Shown: piece after piece, positions 5,864 to 6,599 of the stretch | Layout of the letters: every line of letters starts with the position of its first letter | Position numbering within the stretch: the stretch's first letter is position 1 | Source: Clostridia bacterium | GTDB lineage: Bacteria; Bacillota; Clostridia; Christensenellales; CAG-314 | Direction: 5' to 3' | NCBI GenBank assembly: GCA_017452035.1 | Contig: JAFTNE010000059.1 | Span: 1-6,599 of the forward strand | Length of the DNA: 6,599 nt | Program-made: the position numbers and the translations under genes | Notes under the pieces: generated by a model | The model's database searches: none | Seen by the model: the letters and a program-made list of their open reading frames with translations, nothing else | Told to the model about the DNA's origin: nothing

Positions 5864-6599
5864 ATGTTAGCGCTGATAAAAAGTTACGGAGTCAAAGGAA
5901 TAGAGGGTTTTCCCGTTACTGCCGAAGTGGACATGCATGCAGGTATGCCAACCTATGATATCGTTGGTCTTGCAGACACAGCAGTAAAGGAGTCCAAAGA
6001 GCGTGTTCGCTCTGCACTCAAAAACAGTGGCTACAACTATCCAGTTGCATCTTGCGTTGTTAACCTTGCCCCAGCTGACGTAAAAAAGGAGGGTAGTTTG
6101 TACGACCTGCCCATTGCCATTGGGATGCTTGCGGCAAGCAAACAAATACCTTACGACAATTTGAAAAAGGCCGTAATGATTGGTGAACTTTCTCTTAATG
6201 GTGAAGTTCGCAAAATTAACGGCATTTTGCCAATGATAATTTCTGCTCGTCAACAGGGGGAAAATGTTTTTGTTATACCCAAAGATAATGCTGACGAGGC
6301 AGTGTTTATCGAGGGCGCAGAAATTTACGCAGTGGAAACGTTGCGCGAGGCAGTGGAATTTTTGACGGGTCAAACGGAAATGGCTCCACTTACAACTCGC
6401 AGTTGGCAAAACGACCTCAAATTTAACCACAGCGATAACGACTTTAAGTACATCAAAGGACAATTTGCAGCAAAGCGAGCAATGGAAATTGCCGTTGCTG
6501 GTGGACACAATATAATAATGATAGGGCCACCAGGCGCAGGTAAAACAATGATTGCACGTGCTGTGCCATCAATTATGCCCAATATGACCTTTGAAGAGG
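5864..6599 (+). CDS. yifB: YifB/ComM family AAA+ ATPase (Mg-chelatase-like), N-terminal part
   Basis: The reading frame starts at ATG 5864 (GGAG at 5853-5856) and remains open to the window edge, giving the first 245 residues of a protein that usually has about 500. The N-terminal domain (about 1-170) has the S5-like fold typical of the family: YDIVGLADTAVKESKERVR (31-49), VNLAPADVKKEGSLYDLPIA (66-85) and GELSLNGEVRKINGILP (107-123). The AAA+ domain begins with IKGQFAAKRAMEIAVAGGHN (197-216) and the Walker A motif GPPGAGKT (221-228). Walker B and the C-terminal domain lie outside. In Vibrio cholerae, ComM is a hexameric helicase that speeds branch migration during natural transformation; whether that role applies in this organism is inference. 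It is divergently transcribed from the IlvD-like gene. Truncation is due only to the window end. Confidence 0.95.
   Translation, partial: MLALIKSYGVKGIEGFPVTAEVDMHAGMPTYDIVGLADTAVKESKERVRSALKNSGYNYPVASCVVNLAPADVKKEGSLYDLPIAIGMLAASKQIPYDNLKKAVMIGELSLNGEVRKINGILPMIISARQQGENVFVIPKDNADEAVFIEGAEIYAVETLREAVEFLTGQTEMAPLTTRSWQNDLKFNHSDNDFKYIKGQFAAKRAMEIAVAGGHNIIMIGPPGAGKTMIARAVPSIMPNMTFEE

Noticed and set aside
5867..6508. 213-codon open frame on the minus strand opposite yifB
   Set aside because: The plus-strand frame carries the unmistakable YifB motifs and Walker A. The antisense frame has no recognisable domain.

Overview
The window is AT-rich, with short intergenic gaps, strong AGGAG-type ribosome binding sites, sigma-A-like promoters and intrinsic terminators. 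Together with formate--tetrahydrofolate ligase, a type II thymidine kinase and cysteine-rich proteins, this suggests an anaerobic low-GC Firmicute, most likely from the Clostridia. That placement is inference; there is no rRNA or other marker to settle it.

Layout from left to right. Positions 72-887 (+) encode a nucleotidyltransferase of the sugar-nucleotide pyrophosphorylase fold, closed by an intrinsic terminator at 935-969. A promoter at 1048-1076 then drives fhs (1110-2765, formate--tetrahydrofolate ligase) and tdk (2785-3366, thymidine kinase). These two genes are 19 bp apart, look like one transcript, and end at a terminator at 3376-3404. A separate promoter with extended -10 (3420-3448) drives a small MazG-like nucleotide pyrophosphohydrolase (3494-3847). 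This gene converges on an IlvD/Edd-family gene on the minus strand (3970-5613), and the two share a terminator hairpin at about 3926-3957. A divergent 250-bp region holds promoters for the IlvD-like gene (leftward) and for yifB/comM (rightward). The yifB/comM reading frame starts at 5864 and runs off the window end.

Common themes: fhs supplies 10-formyl-THF for purine synthesis and one-carbon metabolism, tdk salvages thymidine to dTMP, and the MazG-like enzyme probably cleans up nucleotides. The centre of the window is therefore nucleotide and one-carbon housekeeping. YifB/ComM is a AAA+ protein linked to DNA processing.

The most unusual item is the IlvD-like protein. Its overall fold and C-terminal domain are recognisable, but the Asn-Cys-Asp-Lys motif that supplies an Fe-S cluster cysteine and Mg-binding residues reads Ser-Gln-Pro-Asn, and other N-terminal active-site motifs are also altered in an intact frame. 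It is unlikely to be an ordinary dihydroxy-acid dehydratase. Second-tier observations are an inverted repeat at its predicted transcription start, a full-consensus UP-element-like sequence in front of the yifB promoter, and a tandem direct repeat over the fhs -35 region. I saw no mobile element, CRISPR array, tRNA or rRNA.
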